From Arthrinium phaeospermum (Eukaryota; Ascomycota; Sordariomycetes; Amphisphaeriales; Apiosporaceae), in contig QYRS01000001.1 of assembly GCA_006503535.1 (NCBI GenBank), positions 930,001-994,000 on the forward strand: a stretch of 64,000 bases of DNA, read 5' to 3'. The translations under genes were made by a program, and so were the position numbers. The notes below the pieces were generated by a model that saw only the letters and a program-made list of their open reading frames with translations, was not told where the DNA came from and did no database searches. Shown here piece by piece: positions 9,522-21,440 of the stretch (position 1 is its first letter; the number at the start of each line of letters is the position of its first letter).

Positions 9522-10793
9522 ATGGCGTCGCACCCCGCCATATCCGCGACGTCCTTCCCCGCCATGTCGTCGCTGACCTACGAGCAGCTGCAGCAGCTCT
9601 ACGTCAAGAACAAGGCCGAGCTGACCAAGCACGTCAACGAGGCCGTCGGCGTCGAGGAGAAGTTCTACGGCGGACACGACTGGTTCGTGCGCTGGTGGGA
9701 GTCGCCGCTGCAGCAACAGCAGCTGCAGCAACAGCAACGCCAGCCGCCGTCGCAGGACCCCAGCCATCATGGCATCACCAATCTGGCCAGCAGCAACCTG
9801 ATCCAGGAACACAACGGCCTGGAGCACCAGACCATCCCGGCCTCGGAGCAGTCCGAGGCCGTCAACATGGTCAAGAACCGCTTCCGCCGCCGCCTCCAGC
9901 GCTTCAACTGGGTCACGGGCCCCCACCGCCAGCCCGACCTCGAGCGCGTCCTCGAGAGCTCCGGCTTCTCGTGCCAGGAGGAGGAGCCCGTCATGTGCGC
10001 GGACCTGACCGCCGCCGTCACCACCAGCACCACCGCCCCGCACATCGCCACCAGCCTCGACGACAGCATGGTCCCCACTTCTTCCTCATCTTATGCCTCC
10101 TCTTCTGCCCAGCTGCCGCCCGCCGACCTCTCCGCCGCGGTCGCCACCGCCACCCAGCAAAACATGCGCCGCCTGCAGCCGCAGCCCCCGCCCCTGCTCC
10201 TGGGCCTGCCCGAGGGCGTCGTCATCGAGCCCATGAGCTCCCTGGGCATCATCAGCTGGGTGAGCGCGTGGGCCCACGGCGCGCCCGAGTGCGACGTGCT
10301 GCACTGGACCAAAGTGTACGCGCGCGTCGCGACCTCGGTCTACCGGGACCAGTTCCGCATGTTTGCGGCGCGCCGCGGCAGCGAGTGCATCGGGACGGGC
10401 TACCTGCACTGCCACTCGGGCGTCGCGTCGATCCACTCGCTGTTCGTGCACCCGGCGCACCGGCGTCGCGGGATCGGCAAGGCGCTCGCGGCTTACGCTA
10501 TGCACGACGCCCGGTCGCTGGGGTACCAGGTCGCGACGCTGACGGCGACGGCGCCGGCGATGGGGTTGCTGGGCCGGTTGGGGTTCAAGGAGTTCGGGGC
10601 GGTGAAGCTGTATACGTGGTACCCGGTTCTGACCAGCAGCAAACTGCAGAGGACTCAGGAGGCGCAGCAGCAGCAGCAGCAGGCGTCGTCTAGTAAGGGA
10701 AAGGGGCTGAAGCAGGAGCTCGCCGACGCGCAAAAGGAAATGGAGAAGTTGAGGATCAAGGAGGCCGAAGAGGAGGGCTGGGAGTTGGTGTAA
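9522..10793 (+). CDS. GNAT-family N-acetyltransferase with long disordered regions
   Basis: An intronless 423-aa protein starts at the ATG at 9522, the first ATG before the conserved part; the frame is open further upstream but only with low-complexity Arg/Lys sequence. The N-terminal half has a Gln tract (near residue 65) and Ser/Thr-rich linkers. The acetyltransferase core is C-terminal: ECIGTGYLHC, then SIHSLFVHPAHRRRGIGKAL, where R-R-G-I-G-K-A is the acetyl-CoA pyrophosphate loop (R/Q-x-x-G-x-G/A), followed by LGYQVATLTATAP and LLGRLGFKEFG, matching motif B. A second Gln run and a charged helix rich in Lys and Glu close the protein. Substrate is unknown; fungal proteins of this layout are usually annotated only as GNAT enzymes. 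Confidence 0.85.
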   Translation: MASHPAISATSFPAMSSLTYEQLQQLYVKNKAELTKHVNEAVGVEEKFYGGHDWFVRWWESPLQQQQLQQQQRQPPSQDPSHHGITNLASSNLIQEHNGLEHQTIPASEQSEAVNMVKNRFRRRLQRFNWVTGPHRQPDLERVLESSGFSCQEEEPVMCADLTAAVTTSTTAPHIATSLDDSMVPTSSSSYASSSAQLPPADLSAAVATATQQNMRRLQPQPPPLLLGLPEGVVIEPMSSLGIISWVSAWAHGAPECDVLHWTKVYARVATSVYRDQFRMFAARRGSECIGTGYLHCHSGVASIHSLFVHPAHRRRGIGKALAAYAMHDARSLGYQVATLTATAPAMGLLGRLGFKEFGAVKLYTWYPVLTSSKLQRTQEAQQQQQQASSSKGKGLKQELADAQKEMEKLRIKEAEEEGWELV

Positions 10794-11219
10794 ACCGGGA
10801 CGCACATGCATTTATGGCTAATTTGGGTTTCTTTTTATCATCTTTGGGTCTTGGATATGGGGTTAGGAGTGGAACACCTACGAAGCACGATGGGACGAAC
10901 TGTTTGTACGAGTTTCTTCTCGCGGTATTGGGGTTGTCAGGATATACTTACTACCTAGGGATCGGGATCGGTTGGGAACAAGATCACCAAGTTCCGGCGT
11001 GAACGGATCTCAAAATGAATGTATGCAAGAGAGAGTCAAGAAGATCTCCTTCTGAGATTATTAGGCTATTTTGCAAGAATTAAAAGGTGTATCTCGTTAT
11101 ATATGGTCGTTCATGGTCGTTAAAAGCTTCTCTCACTCTCTCCCTCTCTCTGCCGAAATCCATCCAAGCGTGAAATCGTCATGATATCAGTTTCAAATCA
11201 TGTTCCCTCCTCTCATTCA
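10794..11219. other. Convergent 3' spacer
   Basis: This is shared 3' flank of the acetyltransferase (+) and the sugar permease (-). A CT-rich run (TCTCTCACTCTCTCCC) lies around 11130-11150. No gene is seen. Confidence 0.5.
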
Positions 11220-12991
11220 TTAGACTTGCTTCTCCATGTGCGTGATCGCGATCTGGTCCCGGTACTTCTGCGCCATGGCCGGGTCGACGTGCTCCTCGAA
11301 CACGTTGATCTCGGTCGTGGCGAACTTGCGCGCGCTGACGCCCTTCTCAAACAGGAGGTCCAGCTCGGCGAAGGAGCGGCCCGTGGGCTCGGGGATGCGG
11401 AAGTACGAGTAGACGAGGCACAGGAAGCAGATGCCGGCCCAGAAGAAGCCGGCAAAGTTGCTCCAGTTCCAGGCGCCCGGGTTGAGCATGTACGGGGTGA
11501 GGACGCCGCAGATGATGGCGACGACGTTGCTGTTTTCTCAGGTTAGCCCTTGATTCACTAGTGGGTGGAATGCGATCAGCATGAGATGACTTACTATAGA
11601 ATGCGGCCCAGGACGACGGTCTTGATCTGCAGACGCCGGGTGGAAATCTCGGCCACGAGGGAGTAGCATACCGTTCCCACGGTCAGCTGGTAGCCCAGCG
11701 CCCAGACCAGCATGATGCTGCCGGTAGCCATGGAACCTGCGGTCTTGTCGGGGGCGAGGCCGAGGAAACCGAGGACCAGGAGCATGCAGAACAAGAAAGT
11801 GAGGCCGTAGAGGTAGAGGCTGCGGCGGCCGATGCCGAGCGTGATCAGCGTCCAGGTGCCGAAGACGCCGACGCAGTTGATGGCGTACTGGCCCAAGGCG
11901 AAAGCATAGGCCTTGTCGGCGGCCATGCCGGCCTGCTCCAGGAAGTACGTAGAGTAGTTGGAGAAGGAGTTGCCGCTGAGGTTCTGGATGGCCCACGCCA
12001 TGCACACGATCTCGGTTCGCCGGCGGTCGGTGCCCCGGAAGCAGTCGAGGTAGCTGGCTCCCTTGGTGATCTTGGCTTCCAGTGCGGTCGTGTGGACCAT
12101 CATCGCCACGGTCTCGTCAGCGTCGAAATCAGAGTCCGACCGTTTGGTGGTCAAACGGAGCAGCGACCGCTTCGCATCTTCCAGCTTGCCCCGTCGGACC
12201 AGCCACCACGGGGATTCGGGCGCGAAGTAGATGCCGACCATCAGCGGGACCGGCCACATCCACTGCAGGGCGTAGGGAATTCGGTAGGCCCACTCATCCG
12301 TGCGCCAGAGGTTGCCCATAATGACCCCTATCCCGATCTCCTGGCCGATGCCCCAGCAGATGTTGATGTACGTCGTCAGGTAGCCGCGGAGCGCGACGGG
12401 GCAGACCTCGGAGGCGTACGTGATGGTGATGGTCTGGAAGACGCCCCAGGGGATGCCGCACAGGATCTCGGCCACCTGCAGGGCCACGACGTTCTGCGCC
12501 GTGAAGAAGATGGCGGTGAAGGCGATGACCAGGCTCAGGCAGCCCATGACGGTGTAGCGGTAGCCGAAGCGCTCCGAGACCCACCCGTTAATCAGCAGGC
12601 CGATGATCTCACCGACCGTCGCACCGTTGCTGAGGCCCGACTGCCACGCGGCGGGGACCTGGTAGGTGCCGTCGGGCAGCTGCTCGCCGTACTTCTTGTT
12701 GAACTGCTGAAAGGCGTAGAAGTTGTTGACGAGCGAGACGTCGTAGCCCTCCATGACGATGCAAGTGGAGATGAGCACGCTCCAGGCGATGGCCTTGGGA
12801 TAGAGCTTGATGCCCTCCCACAGGCTCATCGAGTGCTCCTTCTCCGTCGCCAGCTTCGCGTCCCGGATCAGGTCGCTCATGGGCCTGACCTCGGAATCCG
12901 AGTACTGCTTCTTCTCATCCTCGGCCGAAGGGTATGATGGGCTGCCCTCCGCGATGGCATCTTCCTTAGGGGGATTGGTTGAAGAAGCCAT
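11220..12991 (-). CDS. MFS sugar permease, alpha-glucoside (maltose) type
   Basis: Exon 1 is 12991-11595 and exon 2 is 11529-11220; the intron at 11530-11594 has GTAAGT and CAG borders. The product is 568 aa with about twelve membrane spans. Sugar-porter landmarks are present: VSERFGYRYTV between helices 2 and 3, FAPESPWWLVRRGK at the end of the first half, GIGRRSLYLYG at the second-half repeat and FRIPEPTGRSFAELDLLFE after helix 12. The N-terminal acidic, Ser-rich tail, the GYDVSLVNNFYAF segment and the C-terminal VSARKFATTE resemble fungal alpha-glucoside:H+ symporters of the maltose permease group. It should sit in the plasma membrane and import oligosaccharides; the substrate is inferred. 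The gene is divergent from the Zn2Cys6 factor across 956 bp. Confidence 0.9.
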
Positions 12992-13947
12992 GTTGTGTGT
13001 GTCGTGTGTTGTGTCTCGCGTGAGCTTTCCCCGCACAGCTTTCCACGGTAATACTGCTCTCTGTTTAAGGCGACCAGACCCGAGTGGTACTTTCGATTGG
13101 TACTCTCAACGGGTTGGTTGGTACTTGTCGCCAACCTAGCGAGAAAGAGTAAGTAAATTAATAGGGCGAGGTGGGGGTAATTGTCGCGACTTGTTCCCAG
13201 GGGCCTCAAGGTCGCATCAACAGAAAAGCAAAGTTGAGGATGGAAAACGCGAGAACCAGCAGCAACAAGGTGTCCAGTTTTGGTTTACGCGGATACGCTA
13301 GAAGGTGAAGGAAATTTCAAAGGAGGTGTGGCCGATAATCCGATTGAATCCATCTTTAGTATTCTCCACCTTCTACTTTCGAGCTGGTGTCGCGTCTGGT
13401 GGGGAAGACAAGACTTGCGATCATCTTGGGCGTGGAAACGACATCTCGAGATGTTATATTCCTGGAGTATACAGAAACAATCGTCCGAAATCCGGGGTAA
13501 CGACTATAGAACATGCGGGGGAGGATCATCAGCCGAATTAAGCTTAATTGAAAGCCTGAGGTGTTCGAAACCAGCGAGTTGTCTCGATTCCTCCATCCTC
13601 TCGTCGAACAGGGTGGGAGCCAGATGGGTCCCGGGCCACAACAGGGAATTCTCGCCGATTTAGCGTAGCCCTAATGCCAAGCCAGGGGTGTCTTCGGCGG
13701 TTTTCGCCCCTTTGGGAGAAAGCCATCAGTCAGACGAAAGGTCCCTGTCGGGTTCCACGCCGAAAAAGTCTCATTTCCAACCCCAGATCCCCCCCAATTG
13801 AGGATCAGATTTGCCTTTTGCCGTGTCCCATCATCTCAACTCCCGAAGCTATCGACTGTGTACTATGTATGCACATAGATGAGATGACAGATGCTTATGC
13901 ATTCCCAGTCCAAACCGACCGATGACCCATGATAGAACGATCTACGA
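12992..13947. promoter_or_regulatory. Divergent promoter region between sugar permease and Zn2Cys6 factor
   Basis: A 956-bp spacer separates the two start codons, which point away from each other. It has several CGG/CCG triplets (for example around 13494, 13620 and 13690), the half-site recognised by Zn2Cys6 proteins. This number is not clearly above chance by eye, so shared regulation is only an inference. No coding frame is supported. Confidence 0.4.
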
Positions 13948-16182
13948 ATGCCTTCACCACACAGGGTGGAGCTTGCTGCCCCATGGTGACATCCCACCTT
14001 CCCTGCCCAGCCCATTGCCTTTCCCGTGTCGCATCGTTCATTGCGCAGCCGGAAACTAATTCTTGTTGCTTTCAAGCCTGCCATGTCGTGAAAACCACCT
14101 GAAATGCGACCGTTTAACGCCAAGATGCTCAAGGTGTATAAACTCTGGCAATGACTGCGGAGTCTCATACAAGTTCAAGATCAGCAAGGGTGAATAAAAA
14201 TGCCGGTCGGTTACGACTCTTGTTCAATCCAACTAACCCAGCCAATGCTTCTTCGCAGACTCATTTCGCAGGGGGCAGATATGGTTGCAGCTACCGCGAC
14301 AATGTCAGTAGCTCCCATTTCCCGTGTCGCAGTATTTCGCTTGATTAACAAGAGTAGTGACCTACATCGATGAGACCCCTGCTCTCATCTCTGGTCGTGC
14401 ATCAGACGACAATCCTGCGCGCCATCTTCCGGACGGCGCTTCTCCCACAGAGTTAGAAGCCAACCACGTCTTGGAGCAACCTGTTGGACTTTCTGATCCG
14501 GTGAGCCGCCGGCGTTCTCAACACAATGGAGCTCCTGGCCCATCTGCTTTCCCCGGCCGGGCTCAAGGTCTCCTTTCGCCTGGCAGCGGCACGGATGACT
14601 CCCCGGATAGGTCGCCGGGTGTCCTCGACGTGACAAGGCGTCATACGTCGTTGCCACATATCACTCGCAGCTATGCCAGTGAGCCGCAGTATCCCGTCAC
14701 AAATGTGATGCCGCAGCCAAACGTCGGCAAACGTGCCCCGCGACCGTCGATGAGTGGAGAAGAGGCGCACCTATTCCGACATTACATCCAGCACATCGCC
14801 ATCTGTGTAGGTTTGAATGATTCCGTGTGTGCGTATGAGTATTGACCTGACGGTGATATAGCTGGATACATGTGACCCCTTACGCAACTTTGAGCTTGTG
14901 GTGCCCCAACGGGTCGGCACTTACCCGATCCTGCTCAAGGCGACGTTCGCAATCGCAGCCCGCCATCTCAGCCGGACGAGTTCATACGACCCTCTTGCCT
15001 CAAATAGATATCATAATGAGTGTCTTACTCACTTGATACCAATGATTGATGATGCGGCTGGCGGGTTGTCTGACGAGAACCTGTTTGCTGCCACTATAGT
15101 AAGTCATCGTTCTCCTAACCCGCCAAGACTTCGCTAACATGTGGCCAGATTCTGCGTATGCTTGAGGAGATGGATGGTAAGCCTGTCAAACGTTGTCTCC
15201 CGCGTATAGACATGTCGACTAACGCTAGCAACAAGCCATCACTGGCAATGAGAGCCACGGTCATCTGCTAGGCATCCACGCATTCGTGAACATTGGCGAT
15301 CAATACATGGTACCCGGTAGTCTGAGTGCTGCAGCATACTGGGCAGGTTTGCGCCAGGAGATCTACAGCGCCATCATTAGCCAGTCGCGGGTCAAGATCA
15401 ACCTCGACCACTTCATCGTCGACAGGTCCTTGCAGCCGGCAGATGATTACGCGTGGTCCAACCGCGCCGTCGTCAACCTGGCCGATGTGTTGAACTACTG
15501 TTTCGATGCACCACCATGTCCGACACAATGGGCAGCCCTTGATGAGCACTGCCGCAGATGGGAGGAGTTGCGTCCCTCTTCATTCGAGCCGTTCTTCTAC
15601 CAAGAACGTGAGGCTCCGGATGCTTTCCCAGAGATCTGGCATCATTCAAGTTGTCATAGTGAGTAACGGCTTTATGCTAATCATCTGAGGCAAATCGTTA
15701 CTAAACAGTAAATATAGTCACGGGGATCCAATATCATCTACTCGCCCAGCTCTTTCTGGCTCAGTTTGACCCGACTATCCCTCGAGTGGGTACAAAACGG
15801 ACGTCAGCTATGAAGAAAGTAACAGTAAGTATTCCCTGAGCCTCACAATACTTACATCGACCTAACAGCTGGAATAGCAACGTATCGATGAACTTATGAG
15901 ACGTCTTTGCGGGATTGGTGCTTCCAACCAATGGGCACCACCAGCTATGTTCGAAGCATCAACCGGTATCGCAATGTGTAAGTCCTACCATGCTGCTAAA
16001 TTATTGACACGTATACTGATATCTGCCTCGCAGTTGGAGATAGATTTGAAGAGAGAGTAGACCAAGAAGCCATGCTAGATATCCTAAGAAGAACAGAGTC
16101 AGATCATGCGAGGCCAACGAAGGCTGTGCAGCAACAGCTCACGAGAGCCTGGGGATGGATGCCAAGCTACGAAGAGACCTAA
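13948..16182 (+). CDS. Zn2Cys6 transcription factor with fungal-specific regulatory domain
   Basis: I assembled ten exons: 13948-13985, 14077-14189, 14259-14303, 14358-14806, 14862-15098, 15149-15176, 15236-15658, 15709-15824, 15878-15977 and 16034-16182, giving 565 aa with phases that agree throughout. The zinc cluster reads C-x2-C-x6-C-x6-C-x2-C-x6-C (CLPCRENHLKCDR then CSRC...C) and starts at residue 13. Its first Cys codon is split by intron 1 (TG/C). The middle domain (LDTCDPLRNFELVVP, LLKATFAIAARHLS, LGIHAFVNIG) and C-terminal QQLTRAWGW fit the Fungal_trans_2 type. Introns 1 and 6 need AAG acceptors; exon 3 is supported by the CTAAC branch site at 14232 and is the least certain. Nuclear regulator; targets unknown, the divergent permease being one candidate. 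Confidence 0.84.
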
Positions 16183-16468
16183 TAGAACTCAGAAGGAGTT
16201 ATAGTACGGGTTATAAGACTAATCCAGCATATGACTTCCGTGGATCGACAAAAGCTTGAAAACGGTCTCTGGTGATTCGCCGGCTTGCTCAAAAAGGCAG
16301 TCATCGCTTACTCTCGCGCCCGTTTGAAAGTGCTCTCTCCATCCATCACGATGACACATTATTACATCCACCACCAAAAAGCCACAGCACATCGACTCTA
16401 TCACATACATCCACCATATCGACGAAAATCAACCAGACTCATGTAACGTACTTGGGTCTTTTGCAGGC

Positions 16469-18443
16469 TCAGCTAATCTCAAATGTTTCTAACCCCGTCT
16501 GATGGTTAGCCGGCCATATATCTCCAAACATGATCCCTTGCAGCACACTTGGTTGCACTATAGTATATCTGGTGGTTTCCTCGACAGGTCGGAGCGCAAT
16601 TGGAAGGTAGCAACGAGCTAGTAGTGCGATGGCATCGCCTTTCTGAACCATCTTGCCTAGTCCCATCCAGCCGCGCGTTGTGATGAAAAGGCGATTGTCG
16701 CTAATTGTTGGTGTCAATGTTGTTGACATCAAGTCTTCTGAGGGAGAGCTGATCAAAAAGCCCTCTGTATCAAAGCGGAAATATGAAGTACTAGGGTCCT
16801 CCACCCACTCACTGATAGCTGATCTTATCGATTTTCTTCGCACTTCGAACGAGCGGTAGTCATAATACTGCGCAGAGGCCTGAAGAGCGGCTTGATTAGT
16901 AAACTAGTACACAGTGCACAATCGACGATGAAGGAGAGATCTGACTGATACACGTACTCCCTCAGGTTTGGTTGCCTCATCAGTTCTCATCCTAACGCTA
17001 GTTGCGGGATTCCCGAGGGGGTGTATAATGGACTCCAACCCTTCCTCGAACGTAGACTTGAGACCTTCACTGGCACACGTTGATCTCCATGCCAATAATA
17101 GCGTATGGACGTCATCATGCCATCGTTTTTGACTTGGTAGACTGTAGGTAGGAACGAGGCCGCTAACAAGAGCGACATGATCGGCAACAATACCCCTTAG
17201 GGTTAACGTCTTTCCGTCCGGGAGGACTCTAGCCGTTTGGGGAGATTCCATCTGTGGTAGCATACGGGGCTGCGAGTGAGCGTAATGTGATGCATTTGTC
17301 CACGGTCCTTCCTGCTTCAGGTTTAAAGCCCACGACGGCGCCCTGGGGACTGGAGTACAAAGGGAAACTAAGCCCAATATGCTACCAACATCACTTGCAT
17401 GTATTAGGATATGAGCGGTCACTTCTCTGAATATGTCGGACAGATCTCGTTGGTAGTCGACCACAATTCGTCCGAAGGAACTGGGAAACAGTGCCCGGCT
17501 TGCAAAAACCAAGTCATGGGGGTTTTTAGCCTTTTTGGTCATGAGAAGACGTAAATCTTTCGCATGGGAATCGATGGGTCTCCTAGGCATGTGAAGGGAT
17601 ATGAGCTCTGCGGGTGATCCCAGTTGCATCCATGACGAGTACGTGGCCCTGGAGTCTCGTGCGTGTCTTAGATCTTTCCACCTTATCTTTAAATGGCTCT
17701 CGATCTGGCTAGCATGCCACTGGAGGTGCAGCATTTCTATCGGTTCCGCATCACCAAGGTATACCCAGCATTCCGCGTTAAGAACGACTTCTTGGATGGT
17801 CCATATTCTCGTCCAGTAGGATGCGGAGCAGAACTGCTTGAGCCCATCCATATATTCGGGAACTTGCACTGTCAAATATATGGTAAGCATACGTATCCGG
17901 GGTGCCTTTCTCATTATTTCGAGGTCTAAAGAGGATGAGATGAAGTAGGACAACTGTACCATCAGCTATTTCGTACTGACGCATTTTGCCTCCTATCTTC
18001 GGTCGCATAAGTTCGAAAAACCATCCCATAGCCGCTGCAGGATAGCCGAGCCACACATTTACTCGTATGGCTCGTCTATAGATGAGGCCCATCTCAGAAA
18101 CCTGGGCCGTCTTTTCCGCTTCATCTTGCTGGTTGATGCTCAAAGCGTCGATCCATAGCGTTCGCTGTTGACCTTGTGTGCTCCTCAGCCGCCGCAGAGC
18201 CAGATGTACGTTTTCCGTCACCCTCAATATCGCCCCGTTGCAGGTGATGTCTCTTGAGGGCTGCTGGTCATCCCAGGTATAGGAGAGGGCCTCATATTCA
18301 ATCGTTGATCCAAGCACGCATTCCGAGAGTTCAATGATGATTTCACTGTCCCGCTGGGATGCCGGTGCCGGGAAGAGGGTGATGAGGCGGGTGCTCCTGG
18401 CACTGCCCAATGCCTGATATTGAAATTGCTGGGAAGGGGCCAT
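16469..18443 (-). CDS. Heterokaryon incompatibility (HET) domain protein
   Basis: Exons 18443-17960, 17868-16958 and 16879-16469 give 601 aa; introns have GTACAG/CAG and GTACGT/CAG borders. The HET domain is complete: YEALSYTWDD (box 1, about residue 50), then LWIDALSINQQDEAEKTAQV (box 2, about 97-116), VNVWLGYP, and YWTRIWTIQEVVL after intron 1 (box 3). The C-terminal part has RLFITTRGWMGLGKMVQKGD and VLQGIMFGDIW, the beta-rich ending common to this family. No NACHT, WD or glycolipid-transfer domain is attached. HET domains trigger a cell-death reaction when incompatible hyphae fuse; which recognition partner it has cannot be told. No frameshift or stop is seen, so the gene appears intact. 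It converges on the transcription factor with a 286-bp gap. Confidence 0.9.
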
Positions 18444-19565
18444 GGACTAGGCAGATAGGGGATACCCGATCAGAAAACTCGGAAGGTTCTGAAGCACACC
18501 AAATGACTCAGGTTTCAAGTGGAGTTCATCAAGAAATGGAGTTACTACTGCGTTTGTGGAGGTACAGTAAAGCAGAACGGGTGCCAGGTACGGGATGGCA
18601 TTGACATTCAGTTCCGATTACAGGCGGGGTAAGGGATTTGGGGGACTTTTCCCAATACCCCGAACTGATGTTTCTAATAATAGCAACAACGGACGTAACT
18701 TCACTGTCCTGAAGTCAACAAAACGCAACGATAACAAACCACGACAAGATGCTTCGCAGTCTCGGGAACTTTGGTGTATTCCAATGAAATCACAATCCGA
18801 CGTTGTCCCACACGAAGTCTCGCCTGTGCCAATAACACCCGTCAAGATCGCCAGCTCCGCAAGATTGACTTTCGTAGACCATTATCCCGAGCCTGCAACA
18901 CGTTGCACCCTGCATCGAGCATCGCATCTAACAGCCGGCTTGTGTACCGGCACTATCCGGCTTCGAGCGTAGACCGATGCATGTGCCGATAGGAGCGGGT
19001 GAAAGTGAATGATGTCAGGTGTGACACAAATGGTGGTAACTGGTGTCTCCCGAAGAAAGGATCAGCCAAGGGGAGCGCGCAACGCCACGGGGACAACCCC
19101 GACTCCCGTGCAACGGTTGTGGCGGCCGCAGCGAGTGCCATGCACGCCCAAAGAAAGTTCAGAAGGCTGCTCGAACAGGGAAACTTCGGGCATTTTTGCC
19201 TGTTCTGGTTGCTGTGAGAGCTGGTGTGGGTCCGGGTCTGGATTTACACCCGGCGACTTTCACCTCTTTTGTTTTGATCGAGTATACGAAATACCTCATC
19301 ACTGGCCTTGACTTACATGGTCACCCCCACAGATTTGTCGACTATGGAGATTCCGGGGATACGAAACTTTTGTATATAAGCAATGGACTGTGAAGTCACA
19401 GTTTGTGTCTTTTTCTAGTTTTCCCTAGTTATTCATCCGATCTATCCTCTTGCTTCTTCTAGCGTGATACCCCTATTCTATCTGGTCTTAGTCTACCCGG
19501 CCTACAGAGACATCCACGATATACCCATATACACCCAAACTTGCCTTTATAGATAGTAGCACACA
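18444..19565. promoter_or_regulatory. Divergent spacer with TATA element upstream of myo-inositol oxygenase
   Basis: Between the HET gene (-) and MIOX (+). A TATATAAG element at 19373-19380 lies about 186 bp before the MIOX ATG, followed by a CT-rich stretch (19440-19470) that often surrounds fungal transcription starts. Open frames around 18600-19300 have no recognisable motifs. Confidence 0.5.
19373..19380 (+). promoter_or_regulatory. TATA box of MIOX
   Basis: TATATAAG lies 186 bp upstream of the start codon, with a pyrimidine-rich segment downstream that would fit a transcription start. Confidence 0.5.
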
Positions 19566-20593
19566 ATGGCGCCAGGAGCCCTCCTCGACGACACGAGCAA
19601 CCGAGATGGCCATCTTCTCGAAGAGACGTCCGACGCCATCGATGCCGTCAACGTACTCAAGGGTCAAGTAGCCCCTTCCACAACATCAGAAGCAGCATCA
19701 GCCAAGGAGGCCGCAGCGGCATTCAACAGCAAGCCCGAGTTCGACGCGTCCAAGGACAAGACGCAGTTCCGGCAGTACGAAGACGCCTGCGACCGGGTCA
19801 AGAACTTCTACCGGGAGCAGCACACGAAGCAGACGGTGGCGTACAACCTGAAGGCGCGGCACCAGTTCAAGACGCGGCCCAAGGAGGCGATGTCGGTGTG
19901 GCAGGCCATGGAGAAGCTCAACACGCTCATCGACGAGTCGGACCCGGACACGAGCCTGTCGCAGATCCAGCACCTGCTGCAGTCGGCCGAGGCCATCCGC
20001 CGCGACGGCCAGCCCCGCTGGATGCAGCTGACAGGGCTGATCCACGACCTCGGCAAGCTGCTCTACTTCTACGGGTCCGAGGGCCAGTGGGACGTCGTCG
20101 GCGACACGTTTCCCGTCGGCTGCGCCTTCGACGAGGAACGCATCGTCTACCCGGGCAGCTTCGCGGCGAACCCGGACTCTCATGACCCTATATACAACAC
20201 ACGCTGCGGTATCTACTCGGAGGGCTGCGGTTTCGACAACGTCATGCTGTCCTGGGGCCACGACGAGTATTTGTACCATGTGGTGCGGGACCAGTCAACC
20301 CTGCCGGCCGAGGCCCTCGCTATGATTCGCTATCACTCCTTTTACCCCTGGCACAAGGAGAATGCGTACCGGCACCTGATGGACACACACGACGAGAAGA
20401 TGCTCGAGGCGGTTCGGGCGTTCAACCCGTACGATCTTTACAGCAAGAGTGACGGTGTGCCGGATATCCAGGAGCTCAAGGTATGATGATCCTTGTCCTA
20501 TTTTTCATGTGCCAGCTAAACTGACTGTTCGTTTAGCCTTACTATCTTGAGCTCATAGACGAGTACTTCCCTAACAAGGTGGTCAAGTGGTAA
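19566..20593 (+). CDS. MIOX: Inositol oxygenase (MIOX)
   Basis: Exon 1 is 19566-20480 and exon 2 is 20537-20593; the intron has GTATGA and TTTAG borders, and the 323-aa product ends FPNKVVKW as the family does. The enzyme is a non-haem di-iron oxygenase that cleaves myo-inositol with O2 to D-glucuronate in the cytosol. Di-iron ligands and substrate segments are visible: RHQFKTRPKEAMSVWQAME, GLIHDLGKLLYFYG (the HD pair), VVGDTFPVGCAF, NVMLSWGHDEYLYHVV and MIRYHSFYPWHKENAY, each with its expected His or Asp. The first 50 or so residues are a variable, Ala/Ser-rich extension. The upstream TATA box suggests a regulated gene. Confidence 0.95.
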
Positions 20594-21440
20594 CAATCCA
20601 AAGCGGGTTCCGACGGGGTACGGAGTTTGGCGCTGTGAACAATTAAGTACTCAGCAGGAGTATTCGTTAACGAGATGAAGCATTATTATTTTAGAAGCGA
20701 CTATGTGCAATGGGGGTGTTTTAGCGTTGCATTAGAAGTGAAAATGAAATGAAGAGCATTACATACCTGTGTTTACGAATGATGTTCTAGTATGGTCGAG
20801 ACAGATGAGATCATTTGCATAATATGTAAATGTGTATATTCGCAATTGAGGCGCATATTTTGATATGGTCACGCTACTGAGGAAAAGCCTAGAGGTTGAA
20901 GTACAGTTCATTTGCATTTCACTTTAACTATATCGGAACCAGCCAACCGGTGTTTTCCATAGCTAGATGCGGGATATTGCCCCTATCTGTACTGATTTCG
21001 GATAATACAGGAGCCCCGCCTCGTCACCCGGGTAAACAGTGTCCAACAACCAACAGCTTGCATCTTTCAAATCAGAGTCCAGGCCAATATGATTAACGAT
21101 GTCACCCTGTGGAATTCTCACTTTAGGCCATGAGTCTACAAAGCAATACCAGACCAACAAACGAGACACTCCCCTGGATTTTGTTTCCAGCTTCAGACAT
21201 TATATCCTTTCACTGCTGTCATCTGCTAGCGAAAACGAGTTACCTGGGGTAACAGAGACTGGCACTATGTAAGCAGGAGAACACAAGAAGTCATCTTCTC
21301 CGCTCTGTTGACATTGCACTCGCCTCGCCCTCCGTCCAGTCACCAAGAGTCTTTCCTCAATACTTTGAACAACTGCCAGGATAGGAGGCAGCATTTGCAC
21401 TTCTCTTCTCCCTGCAAATACCCCGATACAAGACAAATCT
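20594..21440. other. Intergenic spacer
   Basis: This is AT-rich 3' flank of MIOX followed by the upstream region of a small membrane-protein frame. No motif or repeat is seen. Confidence 0.5.

Noticed and set aside
14272..14303. Alternative exon 3 of the Zn2Cys6 factor starting at 14272 (reading GRYGCSYRDN)
   Set aside because: It would end in phase 0, and no acceptor before 14358 continues the known downstream frame, whereas the exon 14259-14303 fits both neighbours.
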